Notes under the pieces: model-generated
Told to the model about the DNA's origin: nothing
Database searches by the model: none
What the model saw: only the letters and a program-made list of their open reading frames with translations
Shown here: positions 52,665 to 61,425 of the stretch, one piece after another
How positions within the stretch are numbered: the stretch's first letter is position 1
Layout of the letters: each line of letters starts with the position of its first letter
Made by a program: the position numbers and the translations under genes
NCBI GenBank assembly: GCA_963809205.1
Contig: CAWEIS010000003.1
Location: forward strand, 62,001 to 126,000
Origin: DATLLN01 sp963809205
GTDB taxonomy: Bacteria > Actinomycetota > Thermoleophilia > Gaiellales > JAICJC01
Length of the DNA: 64,000 nucleotides
Direction of reading: 5' to 3'

Positions 52665-53884
52665 ATGGCCCGGCCCCAGCCGTTCGCGGAGTGCGACCTC
52701 GCCGTCGTCGGCGCGGGGATCCTCGGGCTGGCGGTCGCGCGCGAGCTGCGCGCCGCCACCCGGGCCCGCGCATCCTGGTCCTCGAGCGCGAGGAGCCGTC
52801 GGCGCGCACCAGACCGGCCACAACTGCGGGCGTCGTCCACGCCGGCATCTACTACGCCCCGGGCTCGCTCAAGGCGCGGCTCTGCGTCGAGGGCGCGCGC
52901 GACTGTACGCGCTACTGCGACGCCCGCGGGATCCCGTCGAGCGCTGCGGCAAGGTGATCGTCGCGCTCGCCGAGGACGAGCTCGCCGGCCTCGACGAGCT
53001 CGAGTGCCGCGCGGGCGCCAACGGCGTGCCGGGCTGCGCCGCCTCGCCGCCGCGGAGATCGCGAGATCGAGCCGCACGCCGAGGGCGTCGCCGCGCTGCA
53101 CTCGCCCGCGACCGGCGATCGTCGACTTCCCCGCGGTCGCCCGCGCGCTGGCGCGGCGACGTGATCGAGGCCGGCGGCCGCGTAGCGACCGGCTGCGCGG
53201 TGACCGCGGTGACGCCCCGGCCGCAGGCGGCTGCGGCTCGCACCACGGCGGCGGCGACCGCGGCGCGCCGCGCCGTCTTCTGCGCCGGCGCCTGGTCGGA
53301 CCGCCTCGCGGTCGCGCGGGCGCGTCGCCCGACCCGCGGATCGTCCCGTTCCGCGGCGCTACCTGCGGCTGCGGCCCGAGCGCCGGAGCTCGTGCGCTGG
53401 CTGATCTACCCGGTGCCGGACCCGCGCTGCCGTTCCTCGGCGTGCACCTCACCCGCCACATCGACGGCGAGGTGCTCGTCGGGCCGACCGCGCTGCTGGT
53501 CGGCGCCCGCGACGCCTACCGCCTGCGGACGCGTCCGCCCCGCCGACCTCGCGCGACGCGTCGCTGGCCCGGGACGTGGCGGATGGCGAGGCGCTGGTGG
53601 CGGACGGGGCTGGCGGAGCTGCGCCACGCGGCGAACCGGCGGCGTTCGTCGCGCGGCGCGGCGCGCTACGTCCCGGAGCTGCGGCCGGCCGACGTCCTGC
53701 CCGGCCGCGCGCGGCGTCCGCGCGCAGGCCGTCGCCCGCGACGGCGCGCTCGTCGACGACTTCGTCTTCTCGCGACACGGAGCGCGCGCTGCACGTGCGC
53801 AACGCCCCGTCGCCCGCCGCGACCTCGTCGCTGGCGATCGCGCGGCTCATCGCGGACGAGGCCGGGGACACCCCGTTCGAGTGA
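52665..53884 (+). CDS. FAD-dependent oxidoreductase, LhgO (L-2-hydroxyglutarate oxidase) type, frameshifted
   Basis: About 400 aa across frames. The FAD loop is CDLAVVGAGILGLAVAREL; AGVVHAGIYYAPGSLKARLC is the characteristic LhgO segment; FCAGAWSDRLA and WLIYPVPDPRCRSSACT-like sequence correspond to the family's VPD and lid regions. It ends ADEAGDTPFE. In E. coli LhgO oxidises L-2-hydroxyglutarate to 2-oxoglutarate. Its place at the head of the rfbH-rfbG operon suggests either a sugar-specific oxidation or supply of 2-oxoglutarate, but neither is shown. Many frame breaks. Confidence 0.75.
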
Positions 53885-53924
53885 GGTTCAAGCCTCGTTC
53901 GGGTGGTGCCGATACGACTCGTCG

Positions 53925-55238
53925 ATGGCCGCCGCACCGTCCGAAGAGCGGATTCTCGAGCTGGTGCACGAGCACAGCCGGAAGCGCCATGCGCCCCGGC
54001 CGTTCGATCCTGCCGACCCCCAGGTGCAAGGTGTCGGGGCGGGTGTTCGACGACGAGGATCTCGTCTCGCTGGTCGATTCCTCGCTCGACTTCTGGCTCA
54101 CCCGGGCCCCAGGCGACGCCTTCGAGCGCGAGTCGCCCGCCGGTTCGGCACCCGACATGCACTGCTGGTCAACTCGGGCTCGTCCGCCAACCTGTGGCCC
54201 TACGGCGCTCACCTCGCCGATGCTCGGCGACCGCCGGCTGAAGCCGGGCGATGAGGTATCACGGTGGCCGCCGGCTTCCCCACGACGGTCAACCCGATCA
54301 TCCAGAACGGCCTCGTGCCGGTCTTCGTCGACGTCGACCTGCCCACCTACAACATCGACGTCGAGCCGCTGCGAGGCGGCCGTCTCGCCGCGCACGCGGG
54401 CGGTCATGATCGCGCACACGCTCGGCAACCCGTTCGACCTGGCCGCGGTCAGGCGCTCTGCGCGCGAGCACGACCTGCTGGCTCGTCGAGGACAACTGCG
54501 ACGCGCTCGGCTCGACCTACGACGGCCGCACGTCGGCACGTTCGGCGACCTGGCGACGCTGCAGCTTCTACCCGGCCCACCACATCACGATGGGCGAGGG
54601 CGGCGCCGTGCTGACCGAACCGGCCGGCTGAAGAAGCTCGTCGAGTCGTTCCGCGACTGGGGCCGCGACTGCTGGTGCGCGCCGGGCGAGGACAACACAT
54701 GCGGCAAGCGGTTCGACTGGCAGCTGGCGACCTGCCGGGCGGCTACGACCACAAGTACATGTACTCCCACATCGGCTACAACCTCAAGATGACCGACATG
54801 CAGGCGGCGGTCGGCCGCGCGCAGCTCGACCAAGCTGGACGGGTTCGTCGACGGCGCGGCGCGCGAACCCGCCCGGCTGCGAGAAGGCCTGGCCGCGCTC
54901 GAGGAGTACCTGTGCTGCCCGAGGCCACGCCCGGAGCGAGCCGAGCTGGTTCGGCTTCGCCGTCACCGTCCGCCCGGGGCGCCGTTCACCCGCAACGAGC
55001 TGGTCGATTACCTCGAGGGGCGCAGATCGGGACCGGCTGCTGTTCGCCGGCAACCTGCTGCGCCAGCCGGCCTACGCCGAGGTGCATACCGTGTGGTCGG
55101 CGAGCCTCGCGACCACGACATCATCACGGAGCCGACCTTCTGGGTCGGCGTTTCCCGGGCCTCGGCCCCGCGGCGCTCGACCACGTGGCGGCGTGCTTCG
55201 ACGAGTGGCGCCGCAGCGGCGCGAGGAGGGCGGCATGA
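53925..55238 (+). CDS. rfbH: CDP-4-keto-6-deoxyglucose 3-dehydrase (RfbH/E1), frameshifted
   Basis: About 435 aa across frames. It belongs to the DegT fold but uses PMP: where aminotransferases have the PLP lysine, the sequence at 54563-54600 reads FYPAHHITMGEGGAV, with the histidine typical of E1 dehydrases. Other blocks are MAAAPSEERILELVHEHSRK, RVFDDEDLVSLVDSSLDFWL, VMIAHTLGNPFDLAAV, WGRDCWCAPGEDNTCGKRFD (carrying Fe-S cysteines) and YMYSHIGYNLKMTDMQAAVG. It removes the 3-hydroxyl with an E3-type reductase, which is not seen here. Stop overlaps the rfbG ATG. Confidence 0.88.
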
Positions 55239-56217
55239 GCTTTCTGGAGCGATCGCCCCGTGCTGGTGACGGGCGCCACCGGCCTGCTCGGGTCTCGGCT
55301 CGTCGAAGCCCTGCTGGCGCGCGGAGCCCGCGTCGTCGCGCTCGTGCGCGACCTCGTGCCGGACGCAGCCCTTCCACTCCTGCGGGGGCGCCGATCTGCA
55401 TACTCGTGCTTCGGCGATGTGCGCGCCGGCCGCTGATCGAGCGCGTGCTGGGCGAGTACGAGATCGACGCCGTGTTCCACCTCGCGGCGCAGACGATCGT
55501 CGGCACGCGAATCGCGACCCGGTCGAGACGTTCGAGATCGAACGTCGCGCGGGACGTGGGCGGTGCTCGAGGCTGCCGCCGCAGCCGCCGACCGACAAGG
55601 ATCGTCGTCGCATCGTCGGACAAGGCCTACGGCGAGCAGCCGAAGCTGCCGTACCACGAGGAGCCACCGCTCCAGGGCCGGCACCCGTACGACGTCAGCA
55701 AGGCCTGCGCCGACCTGATCGCGCAGACCTACGCCGTCACGTCGGGCTGCCGGTCGTGATCACGCGGTGCGGCAATTTCTACGGCGGCGGCGACCTGAAT
55801 TGGAACCGGATCGTGCCCGGCACGATCCGTGGCCCTGCTGGCGGCAGCGGCCGGTCATCCGCAGCGACGGCACTACGTCCGTGACTATTTCTACGTGGAG
55901 GACGGGGCCGCGGCATACATCGCCCTGGCCGAGCGTGGCCCGCGAACCATCGTCGGCGAAGCCTGGAACTTCTCGAACGAGGTGCAGCTCACGGCCGAAC
56001 AGATTGCCGGCGCGTGCTCGGGGCGTGCGGCGGCCCGGACATCGAGCCCGAGGTGCTGGGCACGGCGTCCGGCGAGATCGTCAACCAGTACCTGTCGTCC
56101 GCCAAGGCGCGGGACGCGTTGGGCTGGGCGCCGGCGCACGGGCTGGACGCCGGGCTGCTGCGCACGGTCGAGTGGTACCGCGGGCACGTTGGCCACGCGG
56201 CGTCGTTGGCCGCCTAG
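55235..56217 (+). CDS. rfbG: CDP-glucose 4,6-dehydratase-like SDR enzyme, frameshifted
   Basis: Extended short-chain dehydrogenase, about 325 aa across frames. The NAD loop is LVTGATGLLGSRLVEALLA, followed by IDAVFHLAAQTIVG, VVASSDKAYGEQPKLPYHEE, the catalytic YDVSKACADLIAQTYA (Tyr-x3-Lys), VVITRCGNFYGGGDLNWNRI and RDYFYVEDGAAAYIAL. These fit CDP-glucose 4,6-dehydratases, which give CDP-4-keto-6-deoxyglucose. At the end, NQYLSSAKARDALGWAP is also typical. Last gene of lhgO-rfbH-rfbG; converges on an L,D-transpeptidase gene four bases away. Confidence 0.85.
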
Positions 56218-56221
56218 GGCA

Positions 56222-57109
56222 TCAGGCGGCCGTCGCGGCGTCCGTCACGGCGGGGTGGACGTCGGGGGACGGCAGTGGCAGTGGCACCGGGTCGTCCGGC
56301 GTCGCCACCCATGCCGGCAGGTTGGTCGGCTCGGCCTCGGCGGCCGCCGGCTGCGGCCTGGCCCTCGTGACGCTCGTTCGCATCGCCGTCTGCCACGCCT
56401 GGCCGCCGCGCCTGGCGATCACCACCGGCGTCCCCAGGCGCACCAGGCTGCGCAGCCGGGAGAGGGCGCCGGGTGAGACGCGCAGGCATCCGGCCGATGC
56501 GGCCTGCCCGATGGAGCTGGGGGCGTTCGTCCCGTGGATGGCGAGCTGGTCGCCGCCGCCCCAGCCGGGCGGAAGGTTCGGCTGGTGTCCGGACAGGCCG
56601 AAGGCGTACCAGCCGAACGGCCCGGCGGGGTTGCCGGTGTCGACGCGGTCGGTGACGCTGAACGAGCCGGTCGGCGTCGGCGTACCGGACGCGCCGATCG
56701 CCGCGGGGAACCGCGCGACCTGGCGCCGGCCGCGCATCACGACCACCTGGCGGTTGGTCAGGTTGCCGATCACCCAGGTGCGGGTGCGCACAACGTGATA
56801 GCGGCGCAGCTTGATCCAGCCGGTCGTGCCGTTCGGGCGGACGGGGAGGACGACCCTTCCCCAGCCGTCGGGTCGCGGGCGTCCGATCACCCACAGCCAG
56901 GTCGGCGAGCCGAGCGGCGAGCGCCCCGGTAGGTGCTGAACCAGCGGCCCGCCGGGCCACGCGTGGATCGCGGCCCCGTGAGTCGCGTCGGCGAGCCGGA
57001 AGAGCGGTGACCGCTCCCCGGCGCCCGCGGGCGACGTGCCGACCAGCAGTGCCGTAAGCGCGGCGGCGCATGCCGCGGCGATCCGATGTGAACGCCCCAA
57101 CCGGAACAT
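56222..57109 (-). CDS. L,D-transpeptidase (YkuD family), secreted
   Basis: A 295-aa secreted protein: signal peptide (RIAAACAAALTALLVGTSPAGA), an SH3-like region (PLFRLADATHGAAIHAWPGG), then a YkuD domain at about residues 125-240 with the catalytic HGTNAPSSIGQAASAGCLRV, and a Pro/Ala-rich tail. It lies beside the polysaccharide locus. ATG at 57109 has GGGGGT five bases upstream, preferable to a longer reading from 57148. Domain layout differs from the paralogue at 38059, which has no SH3-like part or tail. Confidence 0.92.
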   Translation of the reverse strand: MFRLGRSHRIAAACAAALTALLVGTSPAGAGERSPLFRLADATHGAAIHAWPGGPLVQHLPGRSPLGSPTWLWVIGRPRPDGWGRVVLPVRPNGTTGWIKLRRYHVVRTRTWVIGNLTNRQVVVMRGRRQVARFPAAIGASGTPTPTGSFSVTDRVDTGNPAGPFGWYAFGLSGHQPNLPPGWGGGDQLAIHGTNAPSSIGQAASAGCLRVSPGALSRLRSLVRLGTPVVIARRGGQAWQTAMRTSVTRARPQPAAAEAEPTNLPAWVATPDDPVPLPLPSPDVHPAVTDAATAA

Positions 57110-57264
57110 GGAAACCCCCAAAACGCGGCGCTGTCTCTGCGCATCCAACCGCGCGCGAGCATCCTAGCGCGTACGCTCGCCGGTTTCCCAGTGATCACAA
57201 AACGCAAACATGATCCGAGCGATCCGGTCCAGTCCGGTGGCGCGGGCAAGCGGGCGGCGCGGGT

Positions 57265-57292
57265 GAAAAACGACGGTCTGACCCGGTCTTAC
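57265..57292. repeat. Degenerate copy of the GGGGTC palindrome family
   Basis: A short core GGTC-T-GACC flanked by an A-run on the left and TCTT on the right, in the 195-bp gap between the transpeptidase and TetR genes. It looks like a decayed member of the family found at 7741, 25113 and 62462. Confidence 0.4.
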
Positions 57293-57304
57293 GGCGGGGC
57301 GACG

Positions 57305-57907
57305 TCAGGCTGCCGGTTGGTCGCCCAGCACCTTCGCGATGGCGGCCCGAGCCAGACGCTCCGCTCGTGCGGCCTCCAGGCCGCCGAGCATGAACCGCGA
57401 GCCGATCCCGTCCATCAGTGCCGTCAGCGTCTCGGCGGCCGCCCGGGGCTCTAGCGCGGGGTCGACCGACCCGTCGCGCTGCCCTGCCTCCACCATCAGC
57501 GAGACCCGGTCGACCCAGCTCTCGTAAGCGTCGTTGATCGGCTTTCGCAGCGACTCGTCGAACACCGCGCTGGCCGCGAGCTCGCTCCAGAATGCCCAGG
57601 TCGTGGTGCTTCCCTCGTCGCCCTCGATCTCCGACAGCAGGTAGCGGACGATCTGCGTGCGGCCGTCGCCTGACTCGTCCACCGGCTCGGCGTTCAGCAG
57701 CGAGTCGTTCGCGTGACGGAACGCCTCGGTCAGCAGCTGATGGCGGCCGTCGAAGTAGTAGTAGATCAGCGGCGTCGAGACTCCGGCCTCGCGTGCGACG
57801 TCCTCGACGCGCATCGAGCGCGCGCCGACGCGGGCGATGACGCGAACAGCGGCGTCAAGGAACTGCGTTCGGCGGTCGTCCCGCCGTGAGGTCACCGCGC
57901 TGACCAT
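57305..57907 (-). CDS. TetR-family transcriptional regulator, paralogue of 30525
   Basis: A 200-aa TetR repressor: DDRRTQFLDAAVRVIARVGA, MRVEDVAREAGVSTPLIYYY and FDGRHQLLTEAFRHANDSLL form the DNA-binding domain, and SELAASAVFDESLRKPINDA and FMLGGLEAARAERLARAAI lie in the helical ligand domain. It is a clear paralogue of the regulator at 30525-31190. It follows the TadG-like gene by 18 bases on the same strand and may be co-transcribed with it. ATG at 57907; GTG/ATG alternatives are few. Confidence 0.92.
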   Translation of the reverse strand: MVSAVTSRRDDRRTQFLDAAVRVIARVGARSMRVEDVAREAGVSTPLIYYYFDGRHQLLTEAFRHANDSLLNAEPVDESGDGRTQIVRYLLSEIEGDEGSTTTWAFWSELAASAVFDESLRKPINDAYESWVDRVSLMVEAGQRDGSVDPALEPRAAAETLTALMDGIGSRFMLGGLEAARAERLARAAIAKVLGDQPAA

Positions 57908-57925
57908 GCACGGCAGGGTACCGGT

Positions 57926-58960
57926 TCAACCGGTCAGCTGAACGGTCGACGCCGTCGAGGACGCGGGGTCCCAGGCGCCCGTGGTCGATCCCGCCGTGGT
58001 GGAATCGACCAGACCGACGAACGTGCCGTTGACGTACTTGCCGTCGGAGTTCTTGCAGTTCCCCTGGATCGACGGGCTGCCGCACCCGGTGATCACGAAG
58101 TAGGCGAAACCGACTACCCGTACCTGGCTGGAGCCGTTCGGCCAGGTGGTGCCGCCGGCCAGGTTGGTCACGATCGGGACGACGACGAGCTGCGGCGAGT
58201 TCGGGTCGAGCACCGTGTACTGCCCGTTCGCGCCCAGCTGCACGATCTGGCTGAACGTCTTCCAGCCTGACGACATCCGTGTGTTCAGGCCCTGGGCAAC
58301 AGGGCCGGTGTTGTTGCCCGGCTTGGTGTCGACGGTCTGGCCGACGGACACCGGACACGCGATCGAGCTGCCGTTGATCGTGTTGCGCAGGTCGTTTGCG
58401 CCGTTCGCGCCGTTGCAGCTGCTCTCCGACTTGATGTCGAGCGACAGCGCCCCATTGTTGGACGAGCTGCCGTCGCCGTAGATCGTGTACGACGTCCCGG
58501 GGTTGTAGGTGCCTTTCATGACGCCGAACGGCATCACGTTCCCGGTGCTGGCGTAGGTGGTGTACGACTCGATCGTGGCCCGCGCCGTCACCGTGATGGT
58601 GGTGTGGTCGTGGCCGAAGATCCGGGCGAAGAAGCTCGCACGTCTCGCGCGTCGCGGTGACGGTCACCGAGTCGCCCGCAGCGAGGTTCTGGGTGACGGC
58701 GCTGTTGCGGCTATCGCCGGCCTTGGCGTTCTTGTCGAACTGGGTGTCGGCGGAGCTCAAAGCCGCGGATGGGATGCGGGGAGGTTGGCCGCGCCCGCGA
58801 GCGCCCCGGCGTCGGCGGCCGCGCGCAGCGACTGCCGCTGGTAGTACGCATTACCCAGGTCGATAACCAGCGCGGCGGCCCCGAGCAGCGACACCATGAA
58901 CAGGATGATGATCGCGAGCACCTGGCCGTGCTCGCGACGCCCGGTGGCCGCACGCCTCAT
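57926..58960 (-). CDS. TadG-like secreted protein A, frameshifted
   Basis: About 340 aa across frames. The N-terminus is a Tad-type (Flp pilus TadE/G) segment: REHGQVLAIIILFMVSLLGA, ALVIDLGNAYYQRQSLRAAA and DAGALAGAANLPA. A long extracellular domain follows, with SSSNNGALSLDIKS, two cysteines flanking NGANGANDLRNTINGSSIA, KPGNNTGPVAQGLNTRM and SSQVRVVGFAYFVITGCG. It is paralogous to the protein at 61422-62435 over its whole length. Two frame breaks (about 58620 and 58760). ATG at 58960 is divergent from the ECF sigma gene. No other pilus genes are seen here. Confidence 0.8.
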
Positions 58961-59020
58961 ACAAAGGACGTCGGTTGTGGCGTCCGTCACGGACCACCCA
59001 GGAGGGTGCCATCGGGGTCG

Positions 59021-59050
59021 CCCGATCGGGTGTTGATTTTGACTCAAAAT
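59021..59050. promoter_or_regulatory. Two adjacent dyads in the TadG-A/ECF divergent gap
   Basis: CCCGATCGGG (59021-59030) is a perfect 10-bp palindrome; six bases on, ATTTTG-ACT-CAAAAT (59036-59050) is a perfect AT-rich dyad. They lie about 60-75 bp from the TadG-A start and 45-75 bp from the sigma factor start, in the shared promoter region. Confidence 0.45.
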
Positions 59051-59094
59051 TCAGAGAATCAAGTGAGCACCAATTCGGGCTGGACATTGGTGCG

Positions 59095-59663
59095 ATGGGG
59101 AAGCTAAATGAGACAGTGGAGCCCCGTGCCTTCGACGAGGTGCTCTCGGCTGCGCGTGTCGGCGACGTCACGGCGCTGGGCGAGATGTACCGCTTCTACC
59201 AGCCTTCGCTGGTGCGGTATCTGCGCGCCAACGCGATCGACGCCGCGGACGACTTGGCCTCGGAGACGTGGCTGGACGTGGCCGGCGGGCTCGACCGGTT
59301 CAAGGGCGGCGAACCCGACTTTCGCCGGTGGCTGTTCACGATCGCCCGCCGCCGGCTGCTGGACGACCAGCGCCGGATCACCCGCCGCCGAACCGACCCG
59401 ACGGACGGCTCGCGGCTGGAGCGGAGCGACCCCGCGGCCGATACCCAGGCAGAGGCTCTGGGACGGATCGATTCTGCTGCCGCGGTTCGGCGGATCATGG
59501 AGCTCTCACCGGAACAGGCGGAGGTCGTGTTGCTTCGAGTGGTCGGCGGGCTGACGCCGAGGACGTGGCATCGATCCTGGGGAAGACCCCGGGCAACATC
59601 CGCGTGATCCAGCATCGTGCGCTGACCCAGCTGGCGCGGCAGGCGGAACGGGTGGAGCAATGA
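59095..59663 (+). CDS. ECF-type RNA polymerase sigma factor, one frameshift
   Basis: A 189-aa group-4 sigma factor. Region 2 reads MYRFYQPSLVRYLRANAIDA, DDLASETWLDVAGGLDRFKG and RRWLFTIARRRLLDDQRR; region 4 is LSPEQAEVVLLRVVGGLTAE, then DVASILGKTPGNIRVIQHRA with its helix-turn-helix. The frame breaks near 59552, inside region 4; one lost base restores it. Its stop overlaps the next gene (ATGA), the usual coupling of an ECF factor with its anti-sigma. ATG at 59095 is preferred over an upstream start because the extra residues are not sigma-like. Confidence 0.9.
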
Positions 59664-60606
59664 GCGACTGGCACGACAACGAGCGGGACATGACGCCGAT
59701 CGAGCTCGATCTCGACACGGCCGACCGCATCCTGTCGGGCGCCGTCGAGGCCGCCGATGCGCCGCCGGGCTTCGAGTCCGTCGTCCAGCTGCTGCAGGCG
59801 GCGGCCGATCGACGAGACCGCCGAGATCGAAGGATTCGACGAGTGGCGATGGCCGCCGCGATGGCTGCGGCGATGGAGACGCGCCGCCCCGCGCGCGTCG
59901 GGGGCGGACGGTTCCGCCGGCGGACGGCCATGGCCCTGGTCTGCGCCGTGACGGTGTTCACCGCGACCGCGGGTCTCGCGGTCGCCGGCGCGCTGCCCGG
60001 CCCGGCACAGGACGTCGTGTCAAAGGCGCTGCACCACGTCGGCGTCTCGGTGCCGGGATCCTCCGGCAGTCCGGCTGACGATCAGCAAGGCGGCGGTGCC
60101 GGGAACTCCGGCGGCTCGCCGAGCGGCGGGTCGAACGGCTCCACCGGCAAGCGCAGGCCGGAGGCGGCGGCAAGCACGGCAACGCCGGGACGAAGCCGGG
60201 CCAGGGCAAGGCGAAGGGTGCCAACGGCGGTGCCGGGTCGGCGGGAGGCTCCGGCGCAGGCGGTGCCGGCGACGGCCAGACCACGGACGGCGGCGGCTCG
60301 ACCACTCCCGGCAACGGCAAGGCGCTCGGCAAGAACAAGACGAAGCCGACGCCGCCCGGCGCCGGTCAGGGCAACAACAACGGCAACGGCAAGGCCAACG
60401 GGCTCGGGAACGGACGGCAACGGCAACGGCCAGGGAACGGCAACGGCAACGGCAACGGTGCCGGCCAAGGCCAAGGGCCAGGGCAGGGCCAGGGCAGGGC
60501 CAGGGCCAGGCAAACGGCGGCGGCACCACCGGCGGACAGCCGCAGGGCAAGGAACGGCAAGGCCAAGGGCAACGGCTCGACGCCGCCCTCCCAGCCCACG
60601 GGTTGA
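59660..60606 (+). CDS. Putative membrane anti-sigma factor 1 with Gly/Asn/Gln-rich tail
   Basis: About 315 aa. The cytoplasmic part carries IELDLDTADRILSGAVEAAD and APPGFESVVQLLQAAADR (residues about 14-51), one membrane helix follows (TAMALVCAVTVFTATAGLAV, about 89-108), and the outside is a low-complexity tail. Near 60145 the frame changes; in the continuing frame the tail becomes KHGNAGTKPGQGKAKGANGG, then stretches of NGNG and GQGQ repeats, ending PPSQPTG. Overlap with the ECF gene and the topology suggest an anti-sigma factor, but there is no zinc-finger or known domain. It is paralogous to the next gene. Confidence 0.65.
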
Positions 60607-60662
60607 CGTCCGCGCAGATCCGGTGTAACGCAAACCGGGGCTAGCGCGATGTGCGGTATGAG

Positions 60663-61425
60663 ATGCCGCACGTCGAGCTTGACCCTCATACCGCAGACCG
60701 GATCCTTGCCGGCGTCGTCGCACCGGACGACTCGCCTCCCGGCTGGGTTCATGTGGTGCGCTTGCTCGACGCCGCGGCCCTTGGAGAGCAACTCGTCGAG
60801 CTCACCGCACGCCGCACGGTGGCGAACATGGCTGCCGTCATCGAGCGGCTGCGGTGCGCCGATGAGACGAATCAGGGTGGGCACGTCCGGCAGGGCCGGC
60901 GGCACGTATCGGCCGCGGCCGTGTTCGTCGCCGCGACGCTGACGATCGCCGTCGGCTCCGCCGTCGCCGCCACCCACCCGCAGGCCGTCGAGCGCCTCGC
61001 CGCCAGGATGTTGGCCGGCGTCGGCTCGGGGTCGACCAACCATCGCACTCATCCTGCGCCGGTGCGCGGGCCGTCCGATCGTCCTCAGGCGCCGCGGCCG
61101 ACCACGGGCGGCATCGCGCGGTGGCGGGCGCCCAGGGACAGCTTCATCAGGCCCCGCGCAACCAGCACGGCAAGACGGTCTCGACCGTCGCCCACACCGA
61201 TGGCCTGACCGGCCGGGCAAAGGGCGAGGCGGTCTCGACCGTCGCCAGCGGGGGGAAGAGCCAGGCCGGGCGTCCGCCCGGAAGAGCGACGACAAAGCCG
61301 ACGCATCAGCCTCCGGCGGTGCCGGGAACGGCGGCACCCGCGGCCAGTCCGCCGCGCACGCACATGGCGGCGGTGGCCAGGGCGAGGCGAACGGCAACTC
61401 CGGGAAGGCAGGGAAGCAGGAATGA
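60663..61425 (+). CDS. Putative membrane anti-sigma factor 2, frameshifted
   Basis: About 250 aa. It shares the N-terminal block with the preceding gene: VELDPHTADRILAGVVAPDD and SPPGWVHVVRLLDAAA. A single helix (HVSAAAVFVAATLTIAVGSA, about residues 81-100) is followed by a Thr/Lys/Gly-rich tail with a twice-repeated GEAVSTVA/GKTVSTVA unit, ending GNSGKAGKQE. Two frame breaks (near 61120 and 61320). ATG at 60663 or GTG at 60651. The stop overlaps the ATG of TadG-like protein B, so all three are in one operon. Confidence 0.6.
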
